Origin: Ischnura elegans
Taxonomy: Eukaryota > Arthropoda > Insecta > Odonata > Coenagrionidae
Assembly: GCF_921293095.1 (NCBI RefSeq)
Contig: NC_060259.1
Span: 74,334,120-74,398,119 of the forward strand
Direction of reading: 5' to 3'
DNA length: 64,000 nucleotides
The notes under the pieces are model-generated. The model was given only the letters and a program-made list of their open reading frames with translations. It ran no database searches and had not been told where the DNA came from. The position numbers were made by a program, and so were the translations under genes. Positions 42,801 to 57,641 of this stretch are shown here, in pieces. The first letter of the stretch is position 1; every line of letters begins with the position of its first letter.

Positions 42801-45800
42801 AACAATAGGTACGATAACATCATGCAATCGAGCCACCAAGTGTGAATGCAATTGTGTTCTTAATATTCAAATGATGAATTAACATGTATGCCAAGACTCT
42901 AACTACCATGTAAGGTATGTCCTCTGATACAGTAATGTGCTTTTGACACTTGGATAATCAATAGTTTCACGAGCGTGCCTCAACAGTGTAAAGGGTTAAT
43001 AGCAAAGCCTTAAGGAACAGAGCATCTTACCTCTGGAAGTTGTATTGCTGGGAGAATGGCAACACCCAATTACAAGCCGGGTAAGCCGGTCCATAGATTT
43101 GTCAGTGTACCTCTTATGTCAATGAAGACCTTGTTTTCCCTCTTTCAGTCTACAGAAAACATTTGTACAGCTCCTGGAATACATGTCCCATAAAAGCTGC
43201 ACCACAGGTTAATGAATCTAAGACAAAGCTAGTCAGTGTCATTAAGAATTAGCAAAACCCATGGAAAATCGTTAATACACCCTCCACATTCCACGAAAAA
43301 GTCACGTCACCTACAGAGAAAGTTTTTAAAGACTAAAGCCCAGTTATTTCCAAACAGGGATAATTATAACACTTCCATATCAGCTGCCCCACTTATAGCT
43401 GTATTTTTAACTTGGATAAACAAATAAGATCCCCAGGTTTCCTTGGAGTTATAATTATATGCTAAGTAGTTTTTATTTTGTTTGGGAGAATATTTTCTAG
43501 CTTGGCTTTTGGTGCAGACCTCAAGGCACTTCAGATCCCTAATTAAGTTTGATCACTTGTACTTCTTTACGCATGCATGAACCAATATAATTTCTGAAAT
43601 TTAAACATATGATGGGCTTTCTATTTGGGTAGACTGCTTTGATGAGTTTCCTGGAAGCAATACATAAGTACATAATTGGCAATTGTATCATTTTTTGAGA
43701 GAAGACATTCACAGAGTCCATTTATCTGTGTTATGGAGTATGTCCACAGTTCCATTTCACATGTTTTATATAGTTATTAATTTCAGTTACAACAGGTGTC
43801 AACCAATATGCATGGTTACAATTAATTCCAAGACAGAATTATACCTTGAGCTGGCACATTTCTTTATGAGAATCATTAAGTTTAAGACTCTCTGCATGCT
43901 ACCAGCTTCAGCTTTTGACCACAGCAGCAGCAGCATCAAGAAGACCAAACAAAAATGTTGAAGTTGGGGAAGACATGTGGGTAGATAGGACTGATAACGG
44001 CCTACCAAATGCTAGGTAAAATATAGAAAACTAGGCTGATTCAGAACATCTGAAACGCCACATGTATTTAGAAAAACGATTGCTGACATTTTTCCACCAA
44101 GAAATGATGGCTCAAAAATACAAGACTCAATTTACCTCGTCAATGTAATTAAAAATAACCCTAAAAGCTGATACTTATGGATGCACATACACAATAACTA
44201 TTCATACTTCAACCACATCATAAAATGAAAGTTTTGTATTTAAATGATAGGTATTTCACAAAACCATAAAACATGAGTAGTTAACACACTAGAATAACTA
44301 AGCATAGTAATAGTATCTTATACTTACAAAATTGATACATATTGATTTCTGACATAACAGGAGTTGAGTTTAATCATTCGATCACTAATGAATAAGAGCA
44401 ATTATCAATAATCAAAGTCAATATCCCTTTACATTCAGACTTTTAAGTATCCTATGTGATATGTAATATCTCTGATGTGATCAAAGTAACATGGTAGAGA
44501 ATAGTTCTCAACAAAAAGAGGCATCCTACAGCTTATAACAGTTACTGAGGAAGTTACAGTTTATTACAAAGGAAGAAATGAGAGGGACAATATTCCATCA
44601 CTCCAGAGGGAAGTACTAACTAAATTGCTACAGATTACTGAACTCTTCGTTTACACAGCTTATACATAACAATGTGCATCAAAAATGCATACATACAGAA
44701 ATACCGCTACTACACATCAAAATGAAAGAAAAACAGAACTAAATCGATAGAGAGAAGAGAATTTACCAGTTAAGTACTAGTTTTAACCAAGGTATTCATT
44801 ATTACTTTGCCGGGTTGTAAAATGCTACCAAAGTAGTGTAGTGTACACACTATCAATATAAAATTAAAGTGAAAGAAAAACAATTAAAATGAGATAGGTG
44901 CTATTACTGGAGAAAATAAGACATGGTACTAAAATGTGACACCTCTTCCAAATTGCTAACCTGCCCAAGAGCATGCTAATGATGATGTGTTTAAAAATGG
45001 CCCCAATGCAACATAAAACTTCCTTTCCAAGGAAGAACAAGAAGGATCCAAAGCATACATTTTGACAAAGTGGCCTCAACCCCACCGTGACCTCAACAAT
45101 CCCCAGTGAACCAAACCTACTGAATGTGTACCGTGCTAAAGCTTAAGCGAACTTCTAAGACAACTAGACAGACGTGAACATAATTACGACGAGAGTGTTC
45201 TGTGAAGGTAGTTTCTAGTCAATCTCTAACCAGCCTACAATGATTTGTTCAAACACAGCCTCCTTAGCGACTACACCACTTAAGAGAAAACATTTTATAT
45301 AAAGGTCATGCAATTAAGTCCCTAAGCATGTGACTGTGTATTGCAGAAGTGGTTCTTTGAAAAGGTAACTTTTATTACTGCCATGCCTTTCCGTGTTGGT
45401 GCATCATTTCATTCAAAGTTAGGATTTAAGTTGCTTTGATTGAAAATTAATAGAGAGAAAATCTAAGGTGGCTACATTGTTAATTTGGATGAACAATCCA
45501 GAGATCGGATTTACCTTTTCAAGACATCTGAATGTCATAGGCCAAGCATTACTTCTCACATTTCTTCAAGTCAATAAGATTTTCCATAATGACTTTTGAC
45601 TTATAAGTATTGAATAACAGAGTAAGTAATGAAAAACTGTAAAATGGGGACTACCTGTAAAGAAATGATGAGAAAATAATTTTCATTTTTAGAGTATAAA
45701 AAACCAAGTGAAGATACTTCACCAGTTACTTTTTAATCAAAACAAATAGCACAGAGATACTATGTAGTTCATACATGAGCAAGATGAAATGGCCATTTGG

Positions 45801-47384
45801 AGCTTGCCACCTTTGTCACATGATGCATTGCAAGGAAAAGGATACCACGAAGAATGGCCTTAGAGAACTTTTTACCCAAAATGGGCCTTAAAGGATAATT
45901 CCTATTGATTTAAGCACCCTTTCGTACGGCCTTTGAAGCAAGTAATTATCTTGAATGGTCTTAGCCTTATGCAAAAGGTATGAATCATTTATATTTATTG
46001 GCAATTTCTTACACCCATTACCAATTAAATAGCACTTCCTTTTCTTAACTGAATTTATGATTACACACCGAGACAAAAAATTTCATTCTTTAACATTAGA
46101 CAGGCTCAAATTTTCACAAAACTCCCTAATGCATCTGAAAAAGCTGTACCTCTGTATTTATGAATTGCAATACCTAACACCAACTGACATTGCCGAGGCC
46201 AAATGATGATATCAAATTAGGTTTCAACAGATATGCAATAATATATATTAAATTTAAGTTAAAACATCACATCTAAAACAGCTACTTATGGTAGCTTAAA
46301 AAGCTATGTCATAAAAAGCTAAGCTATTTTACCATACTTAGATTTCAATTTGTAAGCATCCATATCATGGCCACATTCATGACGTGTCTTGTGATATCTA
46401 TGAGTTCTTTCTGCATAATCAGTTTTCTTTACCTAAGTCCTAAAAAATTCCTGGAACCTTCATCATCATGTGATCTATATGAATCAGTATTGTTGAATTG
46501 CAACGTGAATGTGATGTTGATACTCTTCACAAAATGTGAAGGAATGGAATATTAATACAATTATTCACAAAGTAAGGAGTATGGGAGTATCAAACAGGCA
46601 CAATGATGATAGCACAAAGTGAATAATTGAGGGGTTGAGAAGCCAAGGGGTACATACAAGTGATTTTTTTCTAAATTGAGTTAGGTAGAGTTAATCGCTG
46701 GAAGAAATATACAAAAACTTGATTACCAATGGATACGAGTGAGTCTCTGTTCTGAGATGACATCGTGTGGAAAATAAATTGCATCACTAAAGATGTAACT
46801 GATCTCGTTTGTTTCCTTTACCTGATTTCTGTACATAACTCTGTTTAGTAAAAGGAAATCACTTGTATCCCTTGGATTCTTACCCACTCAATTGCTATGA
46901 TATGCATTTGATTTATTCTTCATAGCGGTCAATGGCCTTCCAATTTACTGCTTTCAGTAACCTTAATTTCACTTTGATGGGATACTAATATATCAGGTAG
47001 AATGTTCAACTGCATTAATCTAAACCCACACCACTTGAAATATATTTCCCACCACCCTAGCTGCTTAACCTATGGCTTCAAATAGTCACGCTGAACAGAT
47101 TTTAGACAAAAATTGTTCTCCATCAAATTGGGAGAGGCAAGAAAAATAAGAACACTTCAAATTTTTGGACCACCATTAAGTACCACTCCCAAAAAAAAGC
47201 ATTCAAGCACTATTATAAAAAAATAATTGTAACACGTAGCTTCACCCAGATGATTGAAGGTAAAACAAATAATAAGAATAATACAAAATAATTTTCACTT
47301 GAGTTCAGAATTTTCTAAGAAACTTTTAACCAAGGATAAACCTGAATGACTAGAGGATCAGGTTGGTGAAGTAGCTTATGGGTT

Positions 47385-47640
47385 TCCAGACCCAGTGGGG
47401 GCAAACTTGACAGTATCCCGACAGTAACAGAGTCTCAGAAACTGCCTGCTTCCCGCCCAACTGCTTTGTGGAGGGCACTTTGAGTGCACCACTCCACCCA
47501 TCTGATGAGATATTTAAGTGTGGTCCCCTTGATGCCTTTCATTTAGAGCAGGCTAATGCCAATGCTGGTTTTCTCTCCACCCTTCCCTCATGGCATAAAT
47601 GACTTCATCTGTAGGTCACCTCCTTCAAATACAATTCCAC
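47385..47640 (+). mobile_element. SINE family G, degenerate copy in Rho1 intron 1
   Basis: Follows the family order: CTTCCCGCCCAACTG, GTGTGGTCCCCTTGATGCC, GGTTTTCTCTCCACCCTTCC, CATGGCATAAATGACTTCA, CACCTCCTTCAAATAC. Well diverged from the copy at 18450. Confidence 0.65.
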
Positions 47641-50600
47641 ACCCCAAATAACTTCATTTACCAGTAAGACATAACAACCTTTACAACAGGCAAATTATAA
47701 ATCATAGTGGTATTATGTCCATGCTCAACATTTTAGTTCGGCAAAACTACACTCAAAATGAATTAAGAAAATAAATTCCATTGGAGAGAATTCATTTATA
47801 AGATATGACAGCTGGTTTGTGGTCCAAGATAAGCCATAAATAGTGCACCAATATATTTGAAAGCCATTACAAAGATGATTTTGAGAAGTATTTAAGATTA
47901 CATCACTACCTATTTAGTAATCTGTCCATATTATATTGAATATTTTCTACTATTTCTAAATCAAATGCTACCATCAGGTTTGACACATATAAATCAATAT
48001 CCTTAGTTTAACTTGAGAATAATAAAAAGACGGTGAAACTATCAGTGTTCAATAATATAAATCTACCAGAAAAATTTACCGTAAATTTGACAAACCGCAA
48101 AACAGTTCCGTGAGCAGATCACCACCTTTTACAGCAGAAAAAATATAGCAACAATAGTTTTTTCTAAGATTTCACTCGGACTATGAGACCTGACGAAAGA
48201 AAAACTCAATTGAAATATTGGAGACAGTACACACTCACATAGCTGATGATAACAACTTAGATGGCAACACTAACAAGAAGACTAGGAATCAATTTAAGTT
48301 GGGGGAGTAAAATCGATGACTGCGACGAGGGAATCAATGAATGACAGTCTATTCATTATTAAGTGATGACCGAGGAAGAAAAACTAGGTAACTGGGCATA
48401 CAAAAACCACCAGAAAACAGTAACTGAATGATTCAATATGATTCTACAGGGATACAGAGCATGAAATATGTAGAGAAGAACAAAGGTGAAATTTCCTAAA
48501 ATTAAAGAGAAAAATAACAAGATTGATACTGGAATAGAATAAACAACTGCAGGAAATGAGCTACTTTCATGAACAATTCTAATAATGAGTAATTATTTAA
48601 ATTACCGAGACAGGTACTTATTTAACATCATGCACCCATAATAGACTAAATATTAATAGTTCCAGGAAATATTGGCACCCAACAAAATTTTCAACTTAAC
48701 ATTGAATATGCCACCATCAAAAAACACAAGAATGCTTTAAAAGAATTATGGCTTAATTTCACATGATGTAGTATCACATTTGAATACAAAATTAAAGACC
48801 ACTGCAGATTATTTTTCTTCTCTCTCAAAAAATGATACATTGACACCAGAAAAATACAATATCCAGGATCACTACCTAAAGCAGTCAACCAACTGTGACA
48901 TATTAGAAAAAACTAAGAATGATGGACCCAATAATAATGATGAGCAGTCACACAAGAGAAAATATAATACACTTAACTTTTAAGCATTAAAAATTCTTTT
49001 GTGCGCACAAAAAGCCAAACAACTAAAAAACCATCAAAATTCCATTTTGATCCAAAAACTAATAGCAAATAAAATGTCGCACCAAAGCTTAACTATGCTT
49101 CACTACCAACATTTTTGACATTGGAGGAGTATTATTTTCATTATTACATTGCAACAAAAATGGGTACCTTAATCTATCAATTAAACTGAATGCGTCTATT
49201 CAACACAAATGGGAATTTCAGTAAAATTGACATTTTTTAATTAACATTTTAAATTTAACCCAAAGCAAAATACATTTTATCAATTTGATACATCAGAGCA
49301 ATCTTTTGGAGAAAAATAACAAAAATGTGTTATTCAATTCTTAACCTCACTCAATGGAACTTGAAAATAATATCCTCTAATGTTTCAGATATCTCAACAT
49401 ATTTAATAAACTTGCACAATGTGGAAGGTAAAAAGATTAACTAATTGTTAGAAAGTATGTATGTACATGCAAAACAAGAATCGGTTTTGATACTATAATA
49501 CAGCGATACAAAAGCATTATTCCACCAAGAAGCAGAACTCATCAAATTTCACTTCAAATGATACAGAGAAGCTAACAACCACCCACCAAAATAAAAAAAA
49601 ATCCCAATGACAGATGAATGGGAGATAAATGTCAGCATCTGACAATGGCTGCCCGTCGATTCAAATGAAATATGGGATAACAATTTGCAACTCAAAAAGG
49701 CATTATGAGAAAAACAACTAAAACCATAGGAAAGAAAATAATTTGAACTAATAACTAGAATAACCACTACATATCAAAAGATGCCAATTCATCCAATTAG
49801 CCTAACTTGAAATTACTTCAATGAAAGAAAAATGTTTAGGTATAAAATATAGCCCAATTGAGGCAAAGAGTAGCAAAGGAAGGAATTTTTTAGAAGCAAC
49901 TAACACAGTTTAAGTTAAGGCTTATAAATGAGAACAGCTCACGCCACAAAGTAAGTTAAAACAATTATGTTAAACTACATGCTACAAACTTATTTCAAAG
50001 TTTTCTTCAAACCTCCCATATACATTAACAATAATTTCGAAAATTATGATGAAATAATGTGAATAAGTTATTGATTTAAGCATAAAAAATTGCAATGCCA
50101 TCGAGAATTGAAAAATCCTACGACATTGGTTCAGAAATAGAAAATATGCATGTGTAGAGATCGCAACAAAAGACATAGACAACAAAAGCATATAGAACTG
50201 GAAGTATTCATCACTAAAAAGAAAATAGCATGAATATTTTCATGTCCTGTCAGAGCTAAAAGATATCAAATTCTTAACTTACTTCATTATGACGTTTAAA
50301 CTCTTTTAACACAATGCTTTAATGCCTATGGGGAGACTACAGGCTGCAGCTTCTCCTCTAATTAAATTTGGAGACTCTTTTAAGTATAGCCTCGGCTAGT
50401 GACAAATACATAAATCCTACCTCCTTGAAATAAGGGTATTCGAAATAAGGGCAATTTCCCATTCATGTATAGCTTAGTAAGTCTGTAAAATTTAGCTTAC
50501 TGTCCCAAATTCAAATGGGTCCCTCTATCCCAAAAAGTGGCAGTTATCAAGAGAGCAAATACCTCAAAAGACAATAAAATTATGAGTGACTAGCTGCCAG

Positions 50601-53259
50601 TTTTCTCATTATGCTGATACCTTAAACTGGTTTCATACACATGCTACCAAGTCAATACTTAATGAAAAGAAACCTTAGGCTAGGATCCTATTATGAACAA
50701 TAAAATCTCAAATGATGCTTACAATTTATCAAGGCAGTTCCTCTTTACAAATTCAATATAGGAGAAGCACGTGAAGACATTTTTGCCCAAACTCAGAACA
50801 CATTGGTTCTTTGTGTAGAAAGGATGTAGAACAAAAGATTCAATATAGGAGTTGAGAAAGAGGTAAGAATGAGATAAAAATCATCGGCCTAAATAATTCC
50901 AGTACAAAAGTAAATTGCATCATGTATGAATGCAAGTCTGGAAAACATCAAGTCTTGAAACAACAGCATGCAATTGATGATCTGAGGTACGCCCAACAAT
51001 GCCGCATGGTTGCAAAAGACAGTGATAGCAAGTTTATAACAAAAAAAAGCTAAAGGCAATTTTTATTAGTTGATAACTATAAAACAAATTTCTATTTGTG
51101 TCAGAGGGGTCACAATGATTCCATCACGCTATTCACTGGCTAAGTCAGGAATCGAAGAACAATTTATAACATCAGTTTGTTGATTGCTCAAACAATTATT
51201 TCGCTCACTTACCTTCCTCCATGCAAAGATTAAATTACAACATATGCTTTTCAACCACGTTAAAGAAGTCTTCGCGAATAAAAAGTTAAAAATAAATATT
51301 AAAAGTATAAAAAGTTTTAAATAAAAACATAGGTAAACAATAACATGCCACAATATTCCTACAGAAACTGAGACAAATTCAACATCGAGACAAAAGCATC
51401 AAGTATCGACTAAGATCAATTAAAACATCGTATTCGAGGCAATTATACCTAAAAATTATAACGGCGACTTTCGAACCAGTTTACTGGTAGGTAGAAGTTT
51501 TGAAATACATTCTCAAGTATCTTGAATCGTTGATTTTGAAGGTATAGGGTAAAACATGAGATTAGCCACTCAGGGGGGAGTGGCTTATATCTTGTTCATA
51601 ATAATTCATATCAAAATGGATTGAAATATTCTCACTAAACACCAACACAAAGAAGCTCCAAAGAATTCCTTTTAAGAGTATCAATCAGTTCCATGCCTTT
51701 CCGGATGGATGACTGGCTTCAAATATTTAAGATTAGGTTTTTGGAAGAGAGGCGAACCAATAACCCTCGTAGCAATTCCGCGGCGATATGCTACAGATAA
51801 GTTAGTTGGAACTCAAAATAAAAGAAAACAAATAACATACAATTCCAATGTTTTGAAAACAAAGGGTAGGCGTAACATTTAATTCCATACAATCGGGGCC
51901 ATGCCTGTCGGACTAATAACTTTTACGTAGAAGGTATGATGAGTCATCTCTATGAGAGTACAACTATTTAAGACGTGCCTTCTCATTCCTAGAAGCAAAT
52001 GAAACAGCGACGGGCAGCACACTGTAGAGGAGACTTCACTGGTAAACTCATGGACTGATTTGTTCAACAAAGGTCAGCTGCATGCAACAACACGAAGTTA
52101 AATCTCTACTGTAATACATACGAACTTTTAACAAAGTAAATCCCAATTAACGACCACAACTGTACAAGATATCTTCATTCGAACTTGCCCACTATATCAT
52201 GAGCCAAACAAGTCCCACTGGCGGCTCTGACAGTATGTCAACCGGTTAATAAGCTAAGGTCAACTGCATACAACTTATCTCAGGAACGCAGTCTCTCAGA
52301 GTCAATTACTGTCACTTTAAATACAGCATAGAGATACCATCAAGAATAATATAACAGTATTCCATTTCATGCATAAATATTGTTCTTGTTGACATAGGAA
52401 ACGATGAAGTACTCGCACGGAGCAACAACGAGTAGGAAAGTATGTTATGATAAATAACACGTACCTTCAAAAACTACTAACAACACACAACGCCCAACCT
52501 AAAGTATAAAACCCGTAAACGTCAGATACGCGCAATGACTGTGGAAACCAATAACGTAATGAGTTAGCTTTACGAATTCAAACATGAGAAAATTTATCAT
52601 CTAATGGTCAAATCAAGTGTTGTTGATGCAAAAATGACAGTAACAATTTTACTTCGAGTTACACCCACTAAAGGATAGAAATTAACTATTTAATATCACG
52701 ACATGAAAAATAGTGCTCTGTAACTTATTAGTCCACAATACTCTGGGAGTGTAATCAAGTTCCGACTTCATAGCCAGCAGGCCAACGCTAGTGAGCAAAT
52801 TTATTTCCACACTCATAATAACAGGTGTATGAAAAGAAACAACAAACACTTAGACAAGCACCTTACATGCTAAAAAATAATGATTTAACGCAATAATTTG
52901 TTACAATTTAGTAAATTGAGAGCAAATCTTCGTTTACACTGACATGGCAGATTTCGTATGATCACGAAAAACGTTATAACTAGGGAGAAGGGATAGTAAA
53001 TCGTTTAAAGGATGAAACAATGAATTACGTTTCACGCATTACTCACATCAATTATAATTAGAATTCATAAACTACAGAGAAACCTATTAATACACAACAG
53101 ATCCAGGAACCGGAAGTCGATGCATCCCAGAAACACCCGGCTGGGGCTATTAGTCCGACACTCGGGATTTCAATAACAGTATTCACTCGAGAAATCTTAA
53201 CAAATTCAGACTATAAACTCCAATGACTTGCTCGTGAATACATTGTTTTTAACGTTTAC

Positions 53260-53311
53260 CTTGCCTTCAACAATTCTGGAGATTCTTTCCCCGTTTGCGC
53301 CAGCTTACACT
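53260..53311 (-). other. Rho1: candidate non-coding first exon of Rho1
   Basis: On the minus strand a strong donor GGCAAG|GTAAACG occurs at 53260/53259 in a locally GC-richer stretch. An arthropod-type initiator TCAGT is centred on 53311, which would give a 5' UTR exon of about 52 nt and an intron of about 20 kb to the acceptor at 33206. This is inference from splice and promoter signals only; other first exons inside intron 1 are possible. Confidence 0.4.
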
Positions 53312-53380
53312 GAACCACACCTCAATTCCACTCCAGAGGGGGATCCAAGCAATTGCACGGTATGCGAATGACGTAAGCCA
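53305..53380 (-). promoter_or_regulatory. candidate Rho1 core promoter with CRE/ATF-like site
   Basis: The minus strand shows TTACGTCA at 53376-53369, a CRE/ATF-type site, about 60 nt upstream of the initiator-like TCAGT at 53313-53309. No TATA box is visible, as is common for housekeeping genes. The assignment depends on the first-exon call. Confidence 0.3.
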
Positions 53381-54169
53381 TGTGTCAGCGGGACCTAGCC
53401 GAATCTGTGAACATATTTGTGGCCACCTATCAACGAGGAAGGTATACTACAGCATCCCTCGAAATTGGATTGACTGACGAGATGAACCGATATAACGTAT
53501 AAAACCAAGACTACTTCGATTACCCTGTAATGAAAAAACTTGGATATTATTTCTGACTAGCAAAACGGGAAACTTTTGAACGATTATTTTAATAAAAAAC
53601 AACCCTGGCATCATGTTAAGTGGCCCAAGGTAAAACATATTTTAAAGGTTTACCATGGATAAAGGATGGAGATACTGATAGCAATATCTTACAAATTAAG
53701 TTATGGATGTGCATATTTTTACTGAACAGGCAATTATAGTTAAGATCACGGGCAAAGTTTTTGTCATTTTTGCGGATGAATATGCCACAGCTACCTGTTA
53801 CAATTCATATTGAAAAAAATATCAAACAATACATTCTTATTAGTTTAAATACATATAATTGATCATCAAAACCTACTAAGAACTTTGACCTTCGAGGAAA
53901 ACTCAAATCTTATGCATAAACAGTCATAGATACTTTTGCGCGATGACAAAAAAGCGGACTTTTATAAATTACTGCTGCATAAAAAACCCTGAAATCGACA
54001 AATTAACTACAGATAATAATTTTAAATTTTGGTATACTGGCATTACCCTGTAACAAAGGTGTGTGCTTGACGCTTGTCGGGGTAATTTAAATCGGAAGAG
54101 CGGTTAGGCGCGTTGCTTGGCAACGCAATTTGGCGAATTCGAAAATTTTCATCCCGTCGAAGAGATGAG

Positions 54170-54312
54170 CCTTCATGGTCCCCTTGGCGCCTTTCGTTAA
54201 GAGCGGGATAACGTCGACGTCTGATTTCTCTCCACCCTGCCTTCTCTTACACTTCCCTCATGGTGCAAAAAACGTCAGCTGTTGGTTGTCTTCTCCTAAT
54301 ACTGCTAATACC
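54170..54312 (+). mobile_element. SINE family G, 3' part
   Basis: TGGTCCCCTTGGCGCCTTTCGTTAAGAGCGGG, then TTTCTCTCCACCCTGCC and CTTCCCTCATGGTGCAAAAAACGTCAGCTG and CTAATACCATACC match the second half of family G. Confidence 0.65.
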
Positions 54313-54486
54313 ATACCATACGTACCGTTCTTCATGAAAACTTATCGGAATAATTCTGAGCAGTTTAGCACACTCCACTCCACTTTAGGATATACGATAT
54401 CTTGTCGTATTGAAAAACCACATTAACGATCACAAATCATCTCTTTTCACGGGATTTATCATGGTAGAGCGGCAGTTAATTAATCA

Positions 54487-54830
54487 AAACTAGGGGCGTT
54501 CTGGGGTGATTGGGGGCCCTCAGCTGGCTCATCATGGGGCCCCCCTCAGCGGAGGATTCGCCCCCACCCCCCGACGGATAATGTTAGGAATTCACATGCC
54601 CGGAAATGGATATTGACGCTCTTAAAAAATAGATAAATTTTAAAAAATAAAGTTTTATAAGAAAAAATGTCATGCAAAGTGAGAACTTCACAGGTTATAA
54701 AATTTAATAATTTACTACGGTTCGATTATCTATTTAGTGAGTTTGTTCCTTGAAAATGCCCTGAAATTTAATAAACATCTAAAATAACATTTTCGAATAC
54801 CGCTTTCAAAAAGCAAAAGTAAAAGTGCAA
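54487..54830 (+). mobile_element. family F MITE, partial copy 3
   Basis: CTAGGGGCGTTCTGGGG, GGGGGCCCTCAGC, then an AT-rich body matching family F copy 2 (ATTGACGCTCTTAAAAAATAG, CTATTTAGTGAGTTTGTTCC). The right end is not identifiable. Confidence 0.65.
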
Positions 54831-55794
54831 AATATTACGAAGCACATTTTGGGGCCAATTTAAAACTTTTGGCTGTTATTAATTAACAATGTCTTATTAA
54901 TTTTTTGCATGGCATATAAATATAGTCACAAGTACGTAGCTTTCATCCATACTCGTTGGTTATTTTTTAAAGTGCAGATGAAAACTTGTGCAAACATTTA
55001 GTTACTCATTTTGTAGAAAAATTTAATCCTGAATTAACAAACATATCTTAAAATATTGTTTTACGGATAATGCTAAACAATTTGTATCGTCCATATTAAT
55101 CAGCTGGCCAATTAAAACTGTCGTTTAGAGAAGAAAATTATTAGGATATATTTTTAATATTTTCATTTATTTTGATTTTGATCTTTATATTGGGGAAGCT
55201 GCAGCAGCAGAAGTGGTAAGTGTTCAGGGATTCATAAAAATACTCACGCTTTAAATAATTACAACTTTATTAATACAAACAACTTCTACACACTTAAGAC
55301 AGAAAATAAAATGTAAGCAATTAAGGTCCACTCAACTCTATTGAAGATCTTTAAACATAGCTGATATTTGACGCGAAGCCGAACTTGATTTCAACAGTCC
55401 ATCCGAAAACTCCCTTCAAGTGGCATATGAGCTGGGGTTTGAAATGTCAACAGTGATTATATGTTTCATATTAACACTTCAAAGAAGATAAACTCTCACA
55501 CTAACCAAACCAGAATTCACTGAGCTACTTAGGATTTCGCGGTCTGTGTGAGGAAAAATGGAAAATATTTGTGCTGTGCGCGAGTCTTCTCCCCTCCAAT
55601 AATGCTTCCTCCCCTTCAGACAACATGCATACGTCAAAGAAACAGGAGCAACGCTCCCGCAGAAAATCCAGAAGAATGTTTCAGGAGATCAGTTTCCCAC
55701 CTTCTCTTGAATAATTTTATTTCAGAGATAGTTTTAAGATAGGCAGCACAGGATTCCGAGGAGTCATTCCTCTTGAAGGCTTCATTCCCTCCAA
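54831..55794. other. no gene recognised
   Basis: AT-rich. Short ORFs without recognisable content. Confidence 0.45.
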
Positions 55795-56833
55795 CCTATC
55801 AAGATTCGCGATTCGTCAAAAACTGCTACGGGCGTACAGGAAGCATTACGCAGATGCAATACGAATTGGGTTGGGAGCCGCTAGAGACTCATAGGCTGTG
55901 CGTTAGGCTTATATTGCTTGAGCAATAGGGTGGTATCCTATTATTTTTTTATTGCCTAAATAGAAGATTATTACTCCTGGAGTACGTATTTCACGCTTTC
56001 AGATTTTTAAATGACGATATCTATTTTTCGCGATTAAATGAAAAGTGAAAATTTTCAAGCGCGCGAAAACGCGACGGGTAAGTATGGATGCCGGGATAAA
56101 CTCCGTGTGACGTCGTTGTGGTTCCCGCTGCCGCCCTGTGAGGTGACCTTGGGGCGAGGCTCTGAGCGCTGATACGACGCAGGATGCTAGCAGGTAGCAG
56201 AGTACCCTGCTAGCAGGTAGCGCTTGGCTTAAATAAGGATTATTAATACGCTATCAAACGAAGAAAACTTTCCGAACTTAGGTAATTTTAATGGGTGATT
56301 ATTAAGAGATGTTTCCTTGAGCTCTGTGCCTCATGCATGCATTGGTAATATCAAACAATGTAAAACTCTTATCTACTCGTGTATAAACTAGGTCCCTGTG
56401 AAGTCACGTGGAGTGGAATCGCATGGGAGCCAATCTGGCCTTTTTCAAATGAGGATAAAATTGACCCTTGCCATTCGTCTAAACTGGGATTTCTAAAACC
56501 AAATAATTTGTATATTATGAATACACTAATGGTGGGTAACGAATCGCAATCAATGCCTTTCGTTTTCTTTGATGAAGGAAACTACCCTATTGAGAAAAGA
56601 GCGACACAGAGATCAACACATTAGGAATCCGCTGCATTTCCAGTTATGATAAAATAAGAGAGATATTTAGGCGAACGGATAGGTGCGAAATCCGTTATTT
56701 CCCCCGTACGACAAAGGACTTTAATAAATGCTAGGCGTAATTTCGTAAGAACATTTCCTTTTTATTTGAATACGGCGGGTGTCCTGACATCCCCCCCATA
56801 CGCCTATTGAGGCAGCTTGCGGGGTAGTATGTA
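55795..56833 (+). pseudogene. LINE 3' end, copy D2, split by family E
   Basis: CGTCAAAAACTGCTACGGGCGTACAGG onward (not quoted in full) matches the reverse-transcriptase tail coded at 60912-61244. It is interrupted at 55924-56591 by family E copy 4 and resumes with GAGCGACACAGAGA through GGACTTTAATAAATGCTAG. It then runs into the LINE 3' tail ending GCGGGGTAGTATGTAGAT. Frameshifts and small deletions are present. Confidence 0.75.
55924..56591 (+). mobile_element. family E element, copy 4, nested in a LINE
   Basis: AATAGGGTGGTATCC to ACTACCCTATT, full length. Its borders are exact because LINE sequence resumes directly on both sides. Confidence 0.88.
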
Positions 56834-57641
56834 GATAACCGCCATAAAACTTTTGCCAACAAAACGACCTACTACATGTGCACAGTAGTGTCCTTAATCA
56901 AAGAATTAGCCAAATACCGCCGTTTTTGAGTCTTGAAAATCCCAAATAACCTATATCCCCGAACCCCCCTTCGGCAAGGGGGGAATTCCCCAGACCCCCG
57001 GTTCCCCCCCCCCCCCCCCCCTCCCCGCTTTGGTCCGAACTGAGATCTGCCTGTGGTATCAGGCGTATCACTGCAGGTTTTGCAACCGTAGATCTATTCT
57101 TTCCTTTTTTTCGTTTGGCGCAGTATGTTGAAAATAAAAACTAAGCCCACAAAAAATGTTCAAAACGAACTAAAAAATTTTGAAACGTGGATTTCACCGG
57201 AGATGGAAAACACCCCTCGGCTAAGGAGGGTCCAGAGATTTTTGATGTTGAAAACGTGAATTTTAGGACTCAAAAACAGTGATTTCGTACGTTTATTTAC
57301 TAAAATATAGTATTTTTTATCCACTGAGTCTGTCCTACTCGTTCTGGGCATTTCTTTTAAAGACTCAAGGGGGATTTGTAACCCGGAAACCCCCTCCCTC
57401 CGTTGTTACGCCACTGTTGGGGCCACAAAAATAAAAATATTTTTTTTCTAAAATTAATTTTTAATGCATGTAAAATGGAAAAAGAATAACACCCAGGGAT
57501 GGAGCACCCCCAGAACCCTACAAAAACAAAATATTCATATCGCAGCGACCCTAATTGTTAAAAGTACTGGAATTAAATAATTTAGTTTTAAGTTGGCCTC
57601 TCTAATTTATTCAAATTAGTAGTTCATTCGCATAATTTACG
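56834..57641. repeat. repeat-rich stretch, unresolved
   Basis: Contains a 20-nt C-run at about 57003-57022 and, at 57365-57415, an end reading TTGTTACGCCACTG like family B. The matching left end was not found. Confidence 0.4.
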
